Below are positions 36,101 through 44,894 of a DNA stretch of 64,000 nucleotides, piece by piece. Within the stretch, counting starts at the first letter, position 1; each line of letters opens with the position of its first letter. A program made the translations under genes and the position numbers. Source of the stretch: Rhodococcus sp. 06-462-5 (lineage in GTDB: Bacteria; Actinomycetota; Actinomycetes; Mycobacteriales; Mycobacteriaceae); assembly GCF_002258315.1 (NCBI RefSeq), contig NZ_NOYD01000014.1, forward strand, positions 290,685 to 354,684, in the 5' to 3' direction. The notes below the pieces were generated by a model. It was not told the DNA's origin, did not search any database, and saw only the letters and a program-made list of their open reading frames with translations.

Positions 36101-37399
36101 TCAGTCGGTTCGCAGCGTGGCTCCGGTTGCGCGCGTGACCTGATCGATGGGAATGCCCAGGCTGGCGGTGCCGCCGTACTGCGCCAGAGCGAGGTTCGCC
36201 TCGTTGCAGTCGGGTGCGCCGCCGCTGTTGGATCCGCTGGTGATTCCGAGGGCGAGTGTCCCGGTCACGATGGCTCCACCGCTGTCGCCTGCGAGAGTGC
36301 ATGCGGTGCTGGCGAATCCGCGCACGGTGCGGGACGTTCCGTCCTCCATGTAGAGCTGGGTCTCGACGCGATCGGCCGCAACCACTCCACAGGTGAACGA
36401 CGACGACTGCCCGGACTTGCAGACCGGCGCTCCGATCACAGGAGCCGCGGTTCCGGTGACGGTGACGGTGCTGCCGTTCGCTCCACGGACGGTGGGGCGG
36501 TCGAGTCCGGATGCGATCCCGGTGTCGTTCAGTGCGATGACCGACCAGTCGAGGCCGTCTGCCGCGCCCAGGCTGGACCGGTCGAAGGACCCGATCTGCG
36601 TGCTGCGCGAGATGTCGGCCGGATCGGGAAGGTAGACCGGTGCGCCGCCGGATCCGGTGGCCTTGTCGGGGTTGCAGTGGCCTGCGGTGAGATTGACGGC
36701 GGCACCGGAGGGGTCGACGGCGTTGAAGCCGAACGAGCAGATGCTGATGTCGGTGGCCGGAGCGTCGGCGATGGGTCCCGAGGTGGTGACGTAGGTGTCG
36801 CCGCCCATCGGAGTCGGGTCGACCGGCTTGTTTCCGCCGGGGGACAGGATGACCTTGATGTTCGCCAGCAGCGTCGGCAGATTCAGTGCGCTACCGATCG
36901 GACTGTTCACCAGATCGATGACGATCTGATTGTCGATGAAGTCGATGGCCGTACCGTTGATCTGCTCGGAGATCTCGCGGGGAAGGCCTGCGATCCAACT
37001 GTTGAGGTCTGCCAGCGACTTCTCGAGTCCGTCTGCCGACACGGGCGACTGCGCGGTGGCGTATCCGTCCTTGGCGACGGCCTGTGCCGCAGCAGGCGAG
37101 GTGACGGCGACGACGGCATTGCCGTCGGGTCCGATCCAGGCACCGGCGAAATCTGCGGGACGGCTGGCCCGGAAGTCCGACGCGTAAGCAGACAGTTCCT
37201 GTGCGCGGGCAGCACGATCGAGGTACTCCTGCGGGGAGATCTTCAGATCTCGCTGCACGGCCTCGACGAGCTCGCGGGGAAGCTGATCGGCGGGTGACTG
37301 GACGACGGGGTCCGCTGCTGCTGTCCCGGAGAACGAAGCAAGAAGAACAAAAGCCGTCGAACACAGCACTGCGGCACGCAGCGCCCCGGTGTTACGCAT
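36101..37399 (-). CDS. Secreted chymotrypsin-fold (S1) serine protease 2
   Basis: 432 residues, a paralogue of the downstream protease. Signal peptide ending GTAAADP; pro-region with AVQRDLKISPQEYLDRAARA, closely matching its neighbour; an extra ~70-residue insertion (NSWIAGLPREISEQINGTA...) before the catalytic domain. Triad: His in LTAGHCNP, Asp in GLDWSVIALND, Ser in LAGDSGGAIV. The Gly-to-Ala change right after GDSGG may shift specificity. The two genes are a tandem duplication with divergence. Confidence 0.87.
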   Translation of the reverse strand: MRNTGALRAAVLCSTAFVLLASFSGTAAADPVVQSPADQLPRELVEAVQRDLKISPQEYLDRAARAQELSAYASDFRASRPADFAGAWIGPDGNAVVAVTSPAAAQAVAKDGYATAQSPVSADGLEKSLADLNSWIAGLPREISEQINGTAIDFIDNQIVIDLVNSPIGSALNLPTLLANIKVILSPGGNKPVDPTPMGGDTYVTTSGPIADAPATDISICSFGFNAVDPSGAAVNLTAGHCNPDKATGSGGAPVYLPDPADISRSTQIGSFDRSSLGAADGLDWSVIALNDTGIASGLDRPTVRGANGSTVTVTGTAAPVIGAPVCKSGQSSSFTCGVVAADRVETQLYMEDGTSRTVRGFASTACTLAGDSGGAIVTGTLALGITSGSNSGGAPDCNEANLALAQYGGTASLGIPIDQVTRATGATLRTD

Positions 37400-37474
37400 G
37401 AAATCCCTTCATCGGGTGCTTGGCATCAGCGACCCACCCTAGGGCATCGGGCGCAGAATCAGTGTTCGTGCAGC

Positions 37475-39121
37475 TCAGCGGTTGGCGACCGGTTCGGTCG
37501 TGGTTGTCACCGAAGCCGAGGTCGTGGTGGTCGTCGCCGTGGTCGTGGTTGCGACGGGGGTGGTCGTCACCGGAGTCGTGGTGACCACGGGCGGCGTGGT
37601 TGGCACCACCGTCGTCGGCACCGGTGCGGGCGGAGGGGCAGGCTGGGGAGCAGGCGCGGGCGGGACGTACGGCTCGTACGTCGGCTCGTCGATCACCTCC
37701 GGAACCACGACGGGCTCGACCGGGCTCGAGGTGGTGGTCGACGGCGCGCGAGTCGAGGTGACGATCGGCGAGCCGGCATCGGTGACCGTCGGAGGTGTCG
37801 CGGCGGGGGCGGTGCCGAACACTCCGCTCACTGCCGCGATCGCGAGCACGATGACCACGCCTGCCGCGGCACCGGCAACGATGGTGGCGATCGTCCGGGA
37901 GCGCTCGCTGCGTTCCTTCTTCACCCCCACCGATCCAGCGGCAACGGCAGGAACGACGGGTGCAGAACCGGTGTTCGACGCGTTCTCGTCGACCGGAACG
38001 ATCGGCTCGGATCGAAATTCGGAATGGTCGAACACCGGAGCGACGGCTGGAATTGCCTCGGAGAAGGCGAGCGACGGCTCCGGCGCGACGACCGGGATGG
38101 CGTCGGTGTCGAGGGACTCCGTGCCGTCGTTGCGGGTGACGATCGGCGCTGCCCCGGTCACCAGGGAGTTGCCGTCGACGTCTTCGACCTCGGCGAGCAC
38201 CAGTGCGCCGCGGGTCGCGGCGAGCGGCTCGACGAGTACTGGGCCCGACGAGCGTTCACCGATGTCAGTCGCCACCGACGGGAGTGCAGCGCTGGCGCCG
38301 GTGAGTATCACGGTGCCGGTCCCCGGCACGTCGAGCCGGTGGAGCAACGGCGCGACGAGTTCCGCGAACTCGGCTCGTGTCACCGTCGTGGATTGCGAGA
38401 CACCGGGAAGTTCGACCGAGATCGTGGCGGTTTCGGCCGTGCTCAGGGTCTGCTTGGCCGCCTCGCACGAGGCGACCACACCTGCAAGGGCCGCCAGGAC
38501 TGCCGCGTCGGACAGGTCGATGTGCTCGCGATCGGTCACCACGTGATCGAAGAGCGCGTCGGTGAAGGCGTCTCCGCCGACGGCGGTGCTACGCACCGTC
38601 CCACCTCCGGGAAAGGTGGAGACGTCGGTGCCGGTGGCACCGATGTCGACCACCGTGACCGCAGCTCCCGGACTCGGCTGCGCGAACGCGCTGGCGGCTT
38701 TGGCGTCCGGCACCAGGGCAACGTCGGTGAGGCCCGTGTGATCGAGGGCGTCACGCAGCAGGGCGACGGCAGCCCGGGTCCACCGCGTCGGGTACGTCAT
38801 GGTCGTGACGGGCATCTCGCCTGCCACGCCGGCCTTCGCGGACACCATCGTGACGAGGCAGTTGGCGGCGTTGGCCATCAAGTCCTCGGCGCGGTACGCG
38901 TCGGCGTCGGGCTCGAGATCTTCCTGCTGACCGACGAGATCGACGAACCGGGTGAACGGGGCAGTGTCGGCGGGTTCACCGAGGTGGGCTCGGCCGTCCT
39001 CGTCGAATCGCAGGGTCGTCGGCAGGACGACGATCGTCGGTTCGTCCTCCACCGATGCGCGGTAGGCAGCGACGGACCTGGTGTTGCCCACGGTGATTCC
39101 GAGATGCCCGGCACCGGTCAT
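37475..39121 (-). CDS. Membrane-anchored Hsp70-like protein C
   Basis: 548 residues from the ATG at 39121, which overlaps the previous stop (ATGA). Hsp70-type ATPase fold in ~320 residues: LGITVGNTRSVAAYR replaces the phosphate-1 loop (no Asp), LVPDAKAASAFA the connecting helix, VVDIGATGTDVSTFPGGG the phosphate-2 loop and VILTGASAALPSVA the adenosine motif. No peptide-binding domain. After a basic stretch (KKERSERSR) one membrane helix (IVAGAAAGVVIVLAIAAV) leads to a ~130-residue Pro/Thr/Val-rich outer tail made of TTTP/PVTTT runs. Fourth gene of the Hsp70-IniR operon. Whether it binds ATP is open. Confidence 0.72.
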   Translation of the reverse strand: MTGAGHLGITVGNTRSVAAYRASVEDEPTIVVLPTTLRFDEDGRAHLGEPADTAPFTRFVDLVGQQEDLEPDADAYRAEDLMANAANCLVTMVSAKAGVAGEMPVTTMTYPTRWTRAAVALLRDALDHTGLTDVALVPDAKAASAFAQPSPGAAVTVVDIGATGTDVSTFPGGGTVRSTAVGGDAFTDALFDHVVTDREHIDLSDAAVLAALAGVVASCEAAKQTLSTAETATISVELPGVSQSTTVTRAEFAELVAPLLHRLDVPGTGTVILTGASAALPSVATDIGERSSGPVLVEPLAATRGALVLAEVEDVDGNSLVTGAAPIVTRNDGTESLDTDAIPVVAPEPSLAFSEAIPAVAPVFDHSEFRSEPIVPVDENASNTGSAPVVPAVAAGSVGVKKERSERSRTIATIVAGAAAGVVIVLAIAAVSGVFGTAPAATPPTVTDAGSPIVTSTRAPSTTTSSPVEPVVVPEVIDEPTYEPYVPPAPAPQPAPPPAPVPTTVVPTTPPVVTTTPVTTTPVATTTTATTTTTSASVTTTTEPVANR

Positions 39122-40272
39122 GGAGTTGCCCCTGTCGATCGGTCGTTCTGCGCTCGGTCGGAGGGTGTGCCGCCGCGGGCCGCCGGACTCTGCTCGGAAG
39201 CGGTCTGCTCGTCGTCCTGGTCGGATTCGGGAGTCTCGGCGGGCTCGTCGGTGTTCTCCTCGACCGGCAGTTCCGGCTCGTCCGGTTCGACGAAAATCGG
39301 AGGCTCCTCGGGGTCGGTGTCCTCGGGTGCCTCGATCGCTGGGCGCGTCTCGATGTCGGTCTCGGTCGGCTCGCTCCGCGGGCGGTCGGAGGTTTCGGGC
39401 GGGGTCGTCTCTTCCGTCGTGGTCGCAGGCAGCGGAACGACGGGAGCGATCTCGGCGGCCGGCTCGACGACGACGGTGGGGAAGTCGATCGGGCCACCCG
39501 AACCGGAGCGGATCGACGACGTGGGCGGCACCACCTGGGCGTTGTCGATGGTGGGGACCGCGGTGTCGGTGGACGTGCCGAGTTGCAGCGCGACGAGCGC
39601 GGCACCGACGGTCAACGCGGCGGCGAACGCTGCCGCAGCGAAGAGTGGGCGACGGTCGGATCTCGTCGGGCCGACCACCGCGAACCGCTCGGTGACGGCG
39701 TCGACCGGGAACCGCGCAGCCAGAATCGCAGCGCCGCGTGCGGCGGCGACGGCGGTGTCCTTCTTCTGCAGGGTCTGCAGGACCGATGCGTTCCACGCGG
39801 CGAGCGCGTCCGCTTCGGCCACCAGTGAAACGTGGGCAAGGCCGTGCGCGTTCATCGCCGAACGCAGCGCGAACACCTGCTCGGCCGTCCAGCGGGCAGG
39901 GTAGGTCGCGGCCGCCGCCAGATCGCGCGGCTGCAGATCGATCGACGACGCCACCTCGGTGAGCAGGCACAACAGGGCCATCGACGTCAGTTGCTCGGCA
40001 GGGAAGACGGTGCCCTTGCTGCCGGTGACACCCACGCCGTCGGCGAGGGAGTCGAGAAAGTGTGTGTAGGCCTCGGAATCGTCGTCGGTCGCATCTCCGA
40101 GTGAGACGGTGCCGTCGGGATGAGTGTTGAGCACGGTCGAGTGCAGTGACGCCAGATGCAACGACGGTCCGGGCGCAATCGGATGGGACACGGCGGCGAC
40201 GGCGCGTTCGTCGTCGAGGTAGAGGCCGACATCCGGTGCGCCGACACTCGCACTGCCGGGCTGCTCGGTCAT
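39118..40272 (-). CDS. Truncated Hsp70-like membrane protein D lacking the ATPase core
   Basis: 384 residues. The first ~165 residues match the N-terminal subdomain of the neighbouring Hsp70-like proteins (VGLYLDDERAVAAVSH; AAATYPARWTAEQVFALRSAMNAHGLAHVSLVAEADALAAWN). It then jumps directly to AAARGAAILAA, the end of the fold: phosphate-2, the IIA/IIB subdomains and the adenosine motif are absent. A membrane helix (PLFAAAAFAAALTVGAALVALQL) and a long acidic Pro/Glu-rich outer tail follow. Overlaps the next gene by 4 bp and lies 43 bp after the regulator. It cannot bind ATP as Hsp70 does, so a structural or partner role is likely. Confidence 0.68.
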   Translation of the reverse strand: MTEQPGSASVGAPDVGLYLDDERAVAAVSHPIAPGPSLHLASLHSTVLNTHPDGTVSLGDATDDDSEAYTHFLDSLADGVGVTGSKGTVFPAEQLTSMALLCLLTEVASSIDLQPRDLAAAATYPARWTAEQVFALRSAMNAHGLAHVSLVAEADALAAWNASVLQTLQKKDTAVAAARGAAILAARFPVDAVTERFAVVGPTRSDRRPLFAAAAFAAALTVGAALVALQLGTSTDTAVPTIDNAQVVPPTSSIRSGSGGPIDFPTVVVEPAAEIAPVVPLPATTTEETTPPETSDRPRSEPTETDIETRPAIEAPEDTDPEEPPIFVEPDEPELPVEENTDEPAETPESDQDDEQTASEQSPAARGGTPSDRAQNDRSTGATP

Positions 40273-40315
40273 GGGGCTGCTACCTGTTCTGGACTCGGGG
40301 AGGTTTGCTCGGTCG

Positions 40316-42826
40316 TTATGTCGCTCCCGGTCCTCGCACAGTTACAGGGTCGACGCCCGCGCTGGTCGAGGCCCCGTACCCCATGGCGCGCAGCATCGAG
40401 ATCAGCTCCGACCGCGACTGGGCCCCGAGCCTGCGCCTGATGCGGGCCACGTGATGCTCGACGGTCTTCGGGGAGATGTAGAGCCGGCTGCCGACCTCGC
40501 GATAGGTGACGCCGAGGACGAGCAGTTCGGCGACCTCGGCCTCGCGTTCGCTCAGCGAGCCCGTCGGCTGCGGCGTCGATCTGGGGCTGTCTCGCCCGGT
40601 CGAGCTGGGTTGGCGCAACGACCTGGCGATGTGCAGCAGCGAGGTCGCCGTCGCGGTATCGGTGACGGTCAGTGCGGCCTCGCTCGCCAGTCGGGCTCCA
40701 TCCCAGGGCAGCCCGAAGGCAGTCAGTGTGCGTGCGGAATTCTCCACCTCGGTCGCGTCGGGTCTGCCCTGCAACACCCCGAGCCATGCGCGACCGGCCG
40801 CGGCGAGTGCGGCGCTGTACGGGTGGGTCGGAGCGGCTGCGGCCAGGGCCTTGGCGTGCGGCACCAACGCGTCGGGAGTCTGGGCCACGATGGCCGCCTG
40901 GACCTGGTACCAGTGCAGCGCCGATGCCCATACGGGTGGATCACCGAGCGCTGCGAGCAGATCGGTGGCCTGCGACACCAGATGCTCGACGCGGTCCACC
41001 TGGCCGAGTCGAGTTGCGGCCAAGAGTAATTCGCCCAGGGGCAGCAGCGCGAACAGGTCGGCGGAGTACTCGGCGATCACGTTCTGCGCCTGGGTCCACG
41101 CGGTGATCAGTGACCCTGCGTCACCGGACCTGCGAGCCAGGCCCACCCGAATCGCATGCAGGAACAATTGATTGCGCACGTGCGACGCCGGAATCCGCAG
41201 TGCCTCGATCGCGGCACCTGCATCGGCGGTATCTCCCCGCAGCATCGACGCCCAGGCCCCGACGAGGCTCAGTCTGGTGTGTGCCTCGGAACCCGGACGG
41301 TGTTCGCCGAGTGCCCGCGCCACGATGGAATCGACGCGGGGCAGGTCCCCGCAGTGCACCGCGTGCAAGGCCGCGACGGCGGCGGCGGTATCCGGGGTGC
41401 ACGAGCGATCGGAAGCATTGCCCGTCAACGTCATTGCCCGCATCAGTGCATTCGCGGCAGCACTGGAGGCCGCTGCGCTCCGCGATTCGATCGACTCGAG
41501 CACTCCGGTGACGAGCAGACTGCCCGACGCGATACTCGACGTCGGCGCGAGTGCGGACACGGCAGCCATCGAACGATCGGCGGCGGCGCGATCACCGGCC
41601 GCCGCAGCGGACAGGGCGGCCCACACGGCGTCGGGTCCGAGTCGGTCCTCGCCGAGCCACGTGAACAATTGCGCACTGCGCGAGGCCATTCCGCGTTGCG
41701 CGGCAATCGACGCCGACACTCGCACCGCAGTCCGCAGATCCGCCGCATCGCACCCGGCAGCTCCGTCGAGCACCACATCGGCGAATCTCGCCGCCTCGTC
41801 CAGATCCCCGGTTGCCGCCGCGACCTCGGACCGTCTCGCAGCCAGCACCACCGAATCGAACCCTGCATCGACGGCCGCGCTGTACAGGGCACCGGCGGCA
41901 TCTGCGGGAGCCGAATCTGCCTGCTGAACAAGGAAATCCGCGAGCCCGGCATGAACGACGCCGCGCTCGGCCAACGCACGTGCCGCGGTGGCGTCGAGCA
42001 GGCGGGATCGGGTGGCGACCTCGGTGATCGACGAGAGCAGGACGCGGCAGCGCCCGTCTCCGATCATCTCGATCAGCGGGGCCTCGGCGGACGGAATCAA
42101 CGTGCCCGTGGTGTCGAGCATGCCGGAGCTGCAGGCCAGGTCGACGATCGACTCGACATCGGTGGCGCGTGGAACGATCTGCGCGGCCGCTGCAGGGTCG
42201 GGTGTGACGCCGAATCGAGCTGCGAGCAGCAGTGCCCGCGTGTCGTCGGTGGTCTCGATCAACATCCGACGGTGCTGTTCGGCAATCGATTCGGCGACCA
42301 CGCGGAGCGGAGCCGGATCGGAACGGTCGCCGCCGAGCGCACCCAGGGCCGCGTCGACAGCGGCGAGAACTCCGCCGGTCGCCTTGGCGACGGTAGCGGC
42401 GAGCGAGGCCGAGATCGGCCGGACGGTTGCTGCTGCCCTGGCCGCGATGGCCACCTTGTCCAGCGGAACCAGTGTCAAACGGTTGGAACCGGCGGAGGCG
42501 ATCAACTTCTCGATTCGTGAATCGAAGCTGCGCGGCGCGGTGGCGACGATCAGAGTGATGTCCGATCGTGTTGCAGCCGCAGCGATCTCGTCGAGCCGCT
42601 GCTCCGAAAGCAAGTGCGCATCATCGACGAGAACCGTGGAGCCGGACGGTGCGTCGGCGATGGTGCCCGCGTACACGTCCGTCGCCGCCGCAACGGACTC
42701 GAGAACCGCGGATCGGCCGGAGCCGTTCACTCCGACGACGACATGAAATCCGTTGGCGACGAGAGCATCACGGACGAAACGATCGGCACGCTCGACGCCG
42801 ACGAGTCCGGAACGGGTGCTGGTCAC
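40316..42826 (-). CDS. iniR: LuxR-family STAND regulator, IniR-like
   Basis: 836 residues from a GTG start, about the size of M. tuberculosis Rv0339c (IniR). The N-terminal AAA/STAND ATPase has a Walker-A-like GVNGSGRS (32-39, Lys replaced by Arg) and a Walker B STVLVDDAHLL. A long helical TPR-like middle follows. The C-terminal LuxR HTH is LSEREAEVAELLVLGVTYRE...YISPKTVEHHVARIRRRL. In mycobacteria IniR activates iniBAC in response to envelope or metabolic stress. Here it is co-transcribed with three Hsp70-like genes and divergent from iniB. 7 bp after protein E. The name rests on position, size and architecture. Confidence 0.78.
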   Translation of the reverse strand: MTSTRSGLVGVERADRFVRDALVANGFHVVVGVNGSGRSAVLESVAAATDVYAGTIADAPSGSTVLVDDAHLLSEQRLDEIAAAATRSDITLIVATAPRSFDSRIEKLIASAGSNRLTLVPLDKVAIAARAAATVRPISASLAATVAKATGGVLAAVDAALGALGGDRSDPAPLRVVAESIAEQHRRMLIETTDDTRALLLAARFGVTPDPAAAAQIVPRATDVESIVDLACSSGMLDTTGTLIPSAEAPLIEMIGDGRCRVLLSSITEVATRSRLLDATAARALAERGVVHAGLADFLVQQADSAPADAAGALYSAAVDAGFDSVVLAARRSEVAAATGDLDEAARFADVVLDGAAGCDAADLRTAVRVSASIAAQRGMASRSAQLFTWLGEDRLGPDAVWAALSAAAAGDRAAADRSMAAVSALAPTSSIASGSLLVTGVLESIESRSAAASSAAANALMRAMTLTGNASDRSCTPDTAAAVAALHAVHCGDLPRVDSIVARALGEHRPGSEAHTRLSLVGAWASMLRGDTADAGAAIEALRIPASHVRNQLFLHAIRVGLARRSGDAGSLITAWTQAQNVIAEYSADLFALLPLGELLLAATRLGQVDRVEHLVSQATDLLAALGDPPVWASALHWYQVQAAIVAQTPDALVPHAKALAAAAPTHPYSAALAAAGRAWLGVLQGRPDATEVENSARTLTAFGLPWDGARLASEAALTVTDTATATSLLHIARSLRQPSSTGRDSPRSTPQPTGSLSEREAEVAELLVLGVTYREVGSRLYISPKTVEHHVARIRRRLGAQSRSELISMLRAMGYGASTSAGVDPVTVRGPGAT

Positions 42827-42833
42827 GGTCGAC

Positions 42834-44606
42834 CTATCGGCCGGTCAGGCCGCCGAGGGCTCCGCCGAGTCCGTCACCGACGCCGCCGACGACACCGCCG
42901 AGTCCGTCACCGACGCCGCCGACCACTCCGCCGAGCCCGTTACCGACGCCCTGTCCGACATCGCCGAGAGTGGGCCCCTGGTAGCTGGGAACCTGCACGC
43001 TCGGTGCCTGGGGAACCTGCACGGCAGGCGGTTGGTAGTTGGGAACGGTCGGTGCAGCGACGGACGGGATGGTCGGCACCGTGGCCGCGCCGTTGTCGGC
43101 GGGGGCCGGGGCCGGGGAGCCCGCGACCGGAGCGCCGGTGACGGGGTCGATCTGCGTCACCGAGCCGTCGGCGTTGACCACCGTGGTCGGTGCGCTCTCG
43201 GATCCGGTTGCGGCGGCACCGTTCTCGCCGGTGGCCGCTGTTGTCGTGGCGGCATCCGCCACTGCCGCGGTGGTTCCCGGTGTCTCGGTGCTCGAGATCG
43301 AGGTCTCCGCGTTCGATTCGGCCGGAGTGGTGTTGTCGGAGGTCAACGCCGTTCCCACCGACAGGCCTCCGCCGGCGAGAAGGGCGAGGACGAGAACGGA
43401 TCCGGCGACGACGCCGGCCTTCTTGCGACCGGACATCCCTGCGTCGGATTCGACGGCGGTCGGCGTCGGTGCAGGCCGGGGAGTGGGGCGAGGCATCGGC
43501 GCGGCTGCCGCAGCGGACGCCACGGCCGTGGTGGGCACCGCGGCCAGGGCTGCGGCGTTGTCGGCGGCGGAGGCGTCGGCGATGTCGCTGCCGAGAATCG
43601 CGGCACCGATTGCGACGGTCAGTTCGGGACGCGGTCCGGCGACCACGGGTGCACGCAGTTCGGACGACATCAGCTCGGCGACCAGTGGTATGGCCGAGCT
43701 GCCACCGACGAGGACCACCTGGTCGATGTCGGTGACGTCGAGGCCGGCGGCCGTGACGGCGTCGCGTACCACCCCGATCGACCCGAGCAGCGATGCGCGC
43801 ACCAGTTCTTCGAGCTCGGAGCGCACCAGGCGAACCTCGGTGTGCAGGCCCGGCAGGTCGACCGTCAGGGACGTCGAGGTGTCGTAGGAGAGTTGTTCCT
43901 TCGCTTCACCGCAGCGTGCCCGCAGTTCCACCAGCGCGCCGACGGTATCGGGATCGAAGGGATCGAATTCGAAGGACTGGCTGCCCGAGACGGTGTCGAG
44001 CACGTACTGCATGATCGCGTGATCGAACTGCGCTCCGCCGTACTCCTGCGAGTGAACCCCGGTGCCGACGGTGCCTGCCTCGGAGCCGGTGCGCATCAGA
44101 GTGACGTCGAGTGCGGTCGCACCGAGGTCGTAGACCACGGCCAGGCCATCGGACTGCGTTCCTCGGGTGACTTCGAGCCAGCGCATCGTTGCGACGGACT
44201 CCGGGACCAGCGTGACGTCGGTGAGCCCCGCGCGGTCCAGCGCGTCACCGAGAACCTCCGCGGTGTACGCGGTCCAGCGAGTGGGGTGAGTGACGACGAC
44301 GGTAGGAGCGGACTCGGTTCCGGCGGAGGCCTCGGCGACGAGCGCGCGAGCAGCGGTGGCGTACAGGTCCTCGGCGTGATGGCTGCGGCCGTCGTCGTCG
44401 ATCAGTTCCACCGGATCGCCGACCCGGTCGGCGAAGCCGCTGATCAGATTCCGAGTGGACCGGTCCCACAGCTCTGCCAGACGCGGGGCTTCGCCCGGGC
44501 GGAGGTCGAGTGCCGAACGCTTGACCACCGAGGTGACGGGATCGGTGTCCAGTGCGGCCGCCGCCGTCACCGAACCGATACGTATGCCGAGCCCTGTCTC
44601 TGTCAT
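42834..44606 (-). CDS. Membrane-anchored Hsp70-like protein E with IniB-like glycine-rich tail
   Basis: 590 residues from the ATG at 44606; upstream in-frame starts (44690, 44633) precede the fold. ATPase-like fold ~1-340: LGIRIGSVTAAAAL (phosphate 1 without Asp), LVPESVATMRWLE, VVYDLGATALDVTLM, the best preserved adenosine motif VVLVGGSSAIPLVAEL and VAIGAAIL. A Pro/Ala linker, GRKKAGVVAGSVLVLALLAG membrane helix, a Thr/Ala-rich outer region and a glycine-rich end with 11-residue GLGGVVGGVGD repeats (DNA ~42845-42945) complete it. That end resembles the IniB repeats across the divergent promoter. First gene of the operon with iniR and proteins D and C. Confidence 0.74.
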   Translation of the reverse strand: MTETGLGIRIGSVTAAAALDTDPVTSVVKRSALDLRPGEAPRLAELWDRSTRNLISGFADRVGDPVELIDDDGRSHHAEDLYATAARALVAEASAGTESAPTVVVTHPTRWTAYTAEVLGDALDRAGLTDVTLVPESVATMRWLEVTRGTQSDGLAVVYDLGATALDVTLMRTGSEAGTVGTGVHSQEYGGAQFDHAIMQYVLDTVSGSQSFEFDPFDPDTVGALVELRARCGEAKEQLSYDTSTSLTVDLPGLHTEVRLVRSELEELVRASLLGSIGVVRDAVTAAGLDVTDIDQVVLVGGSSAIPLVAELMSSELRAPVVAGPRPELTVAIGAAILGSDIADASAADNAAALAAVPTTAVASAAAAAPMPRPTPRPAPTPTAVESDAGMSGRKKAGVVAGSVLVLALLAGGGLSVGTALTSDNTTPAESNAETSISSTETPGTTAAVADAATTTAATGENGAAATGSESAPTTVVNADGSVTQIDPVTGAPVAGSPAPAPADNGAATVPTIPSVAAPTVPNYQPPAVQVPQAPSVQVPSYQGPTLGDVGQGVGNGLGGVVGGVGDGLGGVVGGVGDGLGGALGGLTGR

Positions 44607-44894
44607 TCCGCGGGCTCCACTCCTGCCGTTCATGTTCGTGTCGCCGCCTTCGTCTCGCCCTGCCGTCGGTACTACTGCCGTTACTCGCACTGTCGGCAGA
44701 AGCTACCTATTCGTTACGTCTCACAGCAGGTTAGAGCGTGAAACGAGTGAAATCCCCTAAAGCGCCGAGATCCCCTAATCGAAGTCCCCTGGCAACCCCC
44801 GGGGGAGTAGGGGGATCGGCCCCGTTGGGCGGGGGCTCTGCGGTGCATAGCTTTGTGATCAACCACGAAGCACCCCTCGTCAAGGAGACCCACG
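44607..44894. promoter_or_regulatory. Divergent promoter between Hsp70-like/iniR operon and iniB
   Basis: ATCCCCTAA occurs at 44752-44760 and 44770-44778 (18 bp apart), a weaker GTCCCCTGG at 44784-44792, and an inverted TAGGGGGAT at 44808-44816. Read on the other strand the unit is TTAGGGGAT, similar in look to the GGGGA-type direct repeats bound by MalT, a regulator of the same LuxR/STAND class as IniR. AAGGAG eight bases before the iniB ATG is its ribosome site. Confidence 0.5.

Noticed and set aside
39122..39970. N-terminal extension of Hsp70-like protein C
   Set aside because: The extension is an antisense-like Arg/Pro-rich frame over the gene of protein D; the ATG at 39121 has ATGA coupling and starts the fold.
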